The position numbers were made by a program, and so were the translations under genes. Below, one piece after another: positions 61,245-64,000 of a stretch of DNA of 64,000 nucleotides; position 1 is the first letter of the stretch; every line of letters starts with the position of its first letter. The notes beneath the pieces were generated by a model. That model worked only from the letters and a program-made list of their open reading frames with translations. It did no database searches and had not been told where the DNA came from. Source of the DNA: Mesodorylaimus sp. YZB2_4 (taxonomy: Eukaryota > Nematoda > Enoplea > Dorylaimida > Dorylaimidae); NCBI GenBank assembly GCA_030248295.1, contig JASANH010001507.1, positions 186,001 to 250,000 on the forward strand, read 5' to 3'.

Positions 61245-63573
61245 TCATCGGAATCCTTCTGAAGACAAAACACGAGCTAGTGTCCGGGACCCACGTCGGC
61301 CTTCATTTTCAACCAAAACAACGTCTCCAATCGCGGGAACAAATGGAGACCGCGCACGAGCTTGTTTTAAATAACGTTGCGATCGTTCTCGTAAGCTCAA
61401 CAAATACTGATCGCGCCACTGTTCCCAGAAACGTTCCAAATGCCTCTGACCCTTCTCCCATGAGTCAAGCAACTTATCAGAAGACGACAACCCTTGCACA
61501 TAATTTGGGTCCTGCGCCTCCGCCAGATCAACTACAGGCATTCCAGTACCCACATTGAGCGACAAGAAATGAGCAGGAGTCAGAACCTGACCAGAAGCGA
61601 AGTCGGAGCCGACAAACGTTAGCGGACGCGAATTCACAACAGCCTCGATTTGCGAAACCAGAGTCTGAAGCTGAGTGAGACTAAAGCATAGTCGACCAAA
61701 GCTCTTTCGCATACACTGCTTGACGATCCGCACCAAACGCTCATAGAATCCCCCGCGCCAGGGGGCCCTCTCGACGATAAAGTTCCACTTGATCGACTGG
61801 TCACTGATGTAAGTCAGAACCGCCTCATCGCGGATAATGCGTCTCCACACGAGGTCGAGAGCCGACTGCGCCAACTTAAACTGAGCGGCATTATCAGACC
61901 AAATCGCAGAAGGCTTACCCCTGCGGGCAACAAAACGCTGAAACGCGAGAAGAAATTCCTCAGCGGTCATGTCCACGACGACTTCCAAGTGCACTGCCCG
62001 CGTCGACAAGCACGTGAACAGACAAATCCATACCTTCCCCACATCCCTTACCATCAGCGGACCGAAATAATCGAGACCCGTGTAGGTAAATGCTGGTGAG
62101 GCAACAACGCGGCACTGTGGATAGGCAGGCATATGAGGCACCTTATACGGTCCTCCATCAAACCGACAACAACGCAAACATGACCGAATAAGCTTTAAAA
62201 CCTGCGATCTCCCAGACGGTATCCAGAATACCTTCCTAATCGCAGCTAAGGTGTGCGCTACACCCACATGAAACAACGTTTCGTGGAAATGCCGAATAAC
62301 CAATGTCGTCAAAGGGTCGCTCTTTGGGAGAAGAGTCGGAATAATAGTGGCGTCAGAAAGACCAGAATTGGATAGACGACCTCCACATCGTAAAATAACT
62401 TTCTCATCAACCCAAAGACCAAACTCAGAGATCAATCGATGAGACTTTTTATTCGCAAAGGCAGAGAAAACATCTGCAAAGTGCTTCCGCTGCCCAAACC
62501 GAATCCAGAGAGTCCTTGCGCCCTCGATATCCGACGCCATTAACGCAATCGAGTCAACCGGACGCCGTTGAACCCGTTGGATGAATCGCATCACATATGC
62601 GGTTACACGAAGAAGCTTAGTTAGTGAAGAGAAACGACCACTTTCAATACCACAGGGAGGCTCAACGTCTACCACGGCCGAAACCAATACGGCCTGCTCT
62701 TCAAGAGCAACCTGAGCACAAGTTGAGTCACAGGGAAAACGGAGAAAATCAGTGGGTGGCCATGACGACTTATCAGTCAACCAACCAGGGCCATGCCACC
62801 ACAGCTGAGACTCCCCCAAACCAGACGCCGAACACCCACGAGAGGCCAAGTCGGCTGGGTTCTCCCTCGTTGGAACATATCGATAGTCAACCCCAGTCAC
62901 AGACTTAATTTGAGCGATTCGATTTCGAACAAGCACAGTAAGCGGCTTGTTGGAACATAACCAGTGCAGCACGCACTGCGAGTCAGTCCAAATAAACCGT
63001 TCACCAATAAAAACCGGTAAGCTCGATTCAACAGATGATAAAGCTTTGCTTCCAATATGGACAGCCATGAGCTCCAATCGTGGCAATGTAAGACAACGCA
63101 AGGGAGCCAAACGGGCCTTAAAAAATACGAGACACCGTCAGTCAACACACTGATTTCACTCACTGCAGCAAATTTAACACACTGATATGCATCGCAAAAA
63201 CAATGCAACGTAACCTGCGAACCTTGTCGAAAACCCCCAAACCGAGGAAAGCTCAGTGGGGACCAGGATCGCATTCCAGACACAATGCCTTTCCATGTGG
63301 AGACCGATTCCGGAGACAAAGCAGTGTCTCAATCTACGTTAAAGACCCACAACTGTTGCAAGAACACCTTCGCGGGAACGAAGACTGGACAAAAGAACCC
63401 CAGCGGGTCAAAGAACGAAGCGAACGAAGCAACACCATACGCTTCGTGAGCAATTCGTTGTCAGTACCTGACGAATCCACAACAGCGGCAATAGATAAAC
63501 TATCAGCAGTCGAATCCCACAGGTATCCAAGCACAGATACAACAGAAGTAGAGACCCGATCGACTTCCGGCAC
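61245..63573 (-). pseudogene. BEL/Pao retrotransposon pol, frame-broken
   Basis: Minus-strand frames in order: VVSVLGYLWDSTADSL and TKRMVLLRSLRSL (63573..63334), a shift to WSPLSFPRFGGF ... LHCFCDAYQCVKFAAV (63319..62897), then a 621-aa open frame (63110..61245). The latter has LTLPRLELMAVHIGSKAL, an RNase H-like part (RFIWTDSQCVLHWL, YVPTRENPADLASRG), a zinc-binding integrase head (HFHETLFHVGVAHTLAAIR ... SCLRCCRF), and the integrase core with TGLDYFGP, SDNAAQFK and WRGGFYERLV carrying D, D and E. It stops early inside the C-terminal DUF5641-like region. Reverse transcriptase would lie to the right but the sequence beyond 63.6 kb is not recognisable, so the element is truncated as well as frame-shifted. 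Confidence 0.88.
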
Positions 63574-64000
63574 CTGAGCTAGAAATTTTGCCGAGTTCGA
63601 ACCCTATTCGCGCACATTCATTGAAGCACCTTCAGATGCGCTTCGCCTCCAAATTGAACGCAGACGCGGCTTCAGCAGCTGGCTAGTACGTTGCACAAGT
63701 CTATGCCTTTGGCTGACTCATTGCCTAATGGCACTGAGAATATGCAGTTGGACTTGCTCGTTGGGGGCGATTATTATTGGGATTTTGTTTCTCCTCAAAA
63801 GATTGAGGTCTCGCCCGGTCTGTATCTGGTCGCGTCTACTTGGGCTGGATTTTGACAGACAGGCAGGCGGGAGGTGATCGGACGTCTCCTTCGGTCACTG
63901 CACTGTTCGCTTCGCAGCTGGTGCTTAGCACAGAGTCTTCTCCATCGTGGTTGAAGATCCTACACTATCGGATGAGATGGCAGTTTCCAAACTCTGGGAT
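63574..64000. other. Unassigned right edge
   Basis: No open frame continues the pol sequence clearly. It could be unrelated DNA at the truncation point or a diverged part of the element. Confidence 0.3.

Overview
This window is nuclear DNA of an invertebrate animal, most likely a nematode. The evidence is ordinary eukaryotic genes with many short GT-AG introns (often 50-110 bp), a Pax6/VAB-3 homeobox gene, an ERI-1 type exonuclease, three divergent TTBK-like (casein kinase 1 group) kinases of the sort amplified in nematodes, and a 150 bp head-to-tail gene pair that looks like a small operon. The clade is inferred. Exon borders were placed by eye from splice signals, reading phase and protein family conservation.

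Layout. 1-10.2 kb is a dense block of conserved genes: a RAP1-like Myb protein (partial, minus), the splicing helicase DHX8/MOG-5 (plus), a GRIP-domain golgin (minus) and FRA10AC1 (plus). 10.3-14 kb is repeat territory: a tRNA-derived SINE split by a dead Tc1 element, a duplicated fragment of the golgin gene, and another SINE copy. 14.2-18 kb has two TTBK-like kinases in tandem (minus), followed by low-complexity DNA and a BEL/Pao gag remnant (18.2-19.5 kb). 21.9-26.8 kb holds eight exons of Pax6 (minus), then about 9.7 kb with no gene I can support, probably its missing first exon and regulatory DNA.

36.5-43.3 kb carries an ENTPD4/7-type nucleoside diphosphatase and Integrator subunit 14, tandem on the minus strand. 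44.4-48.1 kb is a divergent pair: an unrecognised basic protein and ERI-1. 48.3-50.0 kb encodes a secreted Gly/Pro/Thr-rich protein with an internal HDKRPG-type repeat. 50.7-52.4 kb is a Tc1 element with an uninterrupted transposase, next to a third kinase (52.6-53.7 kb). 54-61 kb contains a defective RING ORF, a PIF/Harbinger remnant, a small membrane protein and a small secreted cysteine-rich protein. 61.2-63.6 kb is a decayed BEL/Pao pol.

Themes. Housekeeping RNA genes (DHX8, FRA10AC1, INTS14, ERI-1) sit beside lineage-specific genes. At least four transposon superfamilies and one SINE family are present, three SINE copies lying in introns of conserved genes. A decamer GTTAGCCGTG occurs four times, only in the promoter regions just upstream of FRA10AC1 and ERI-1.
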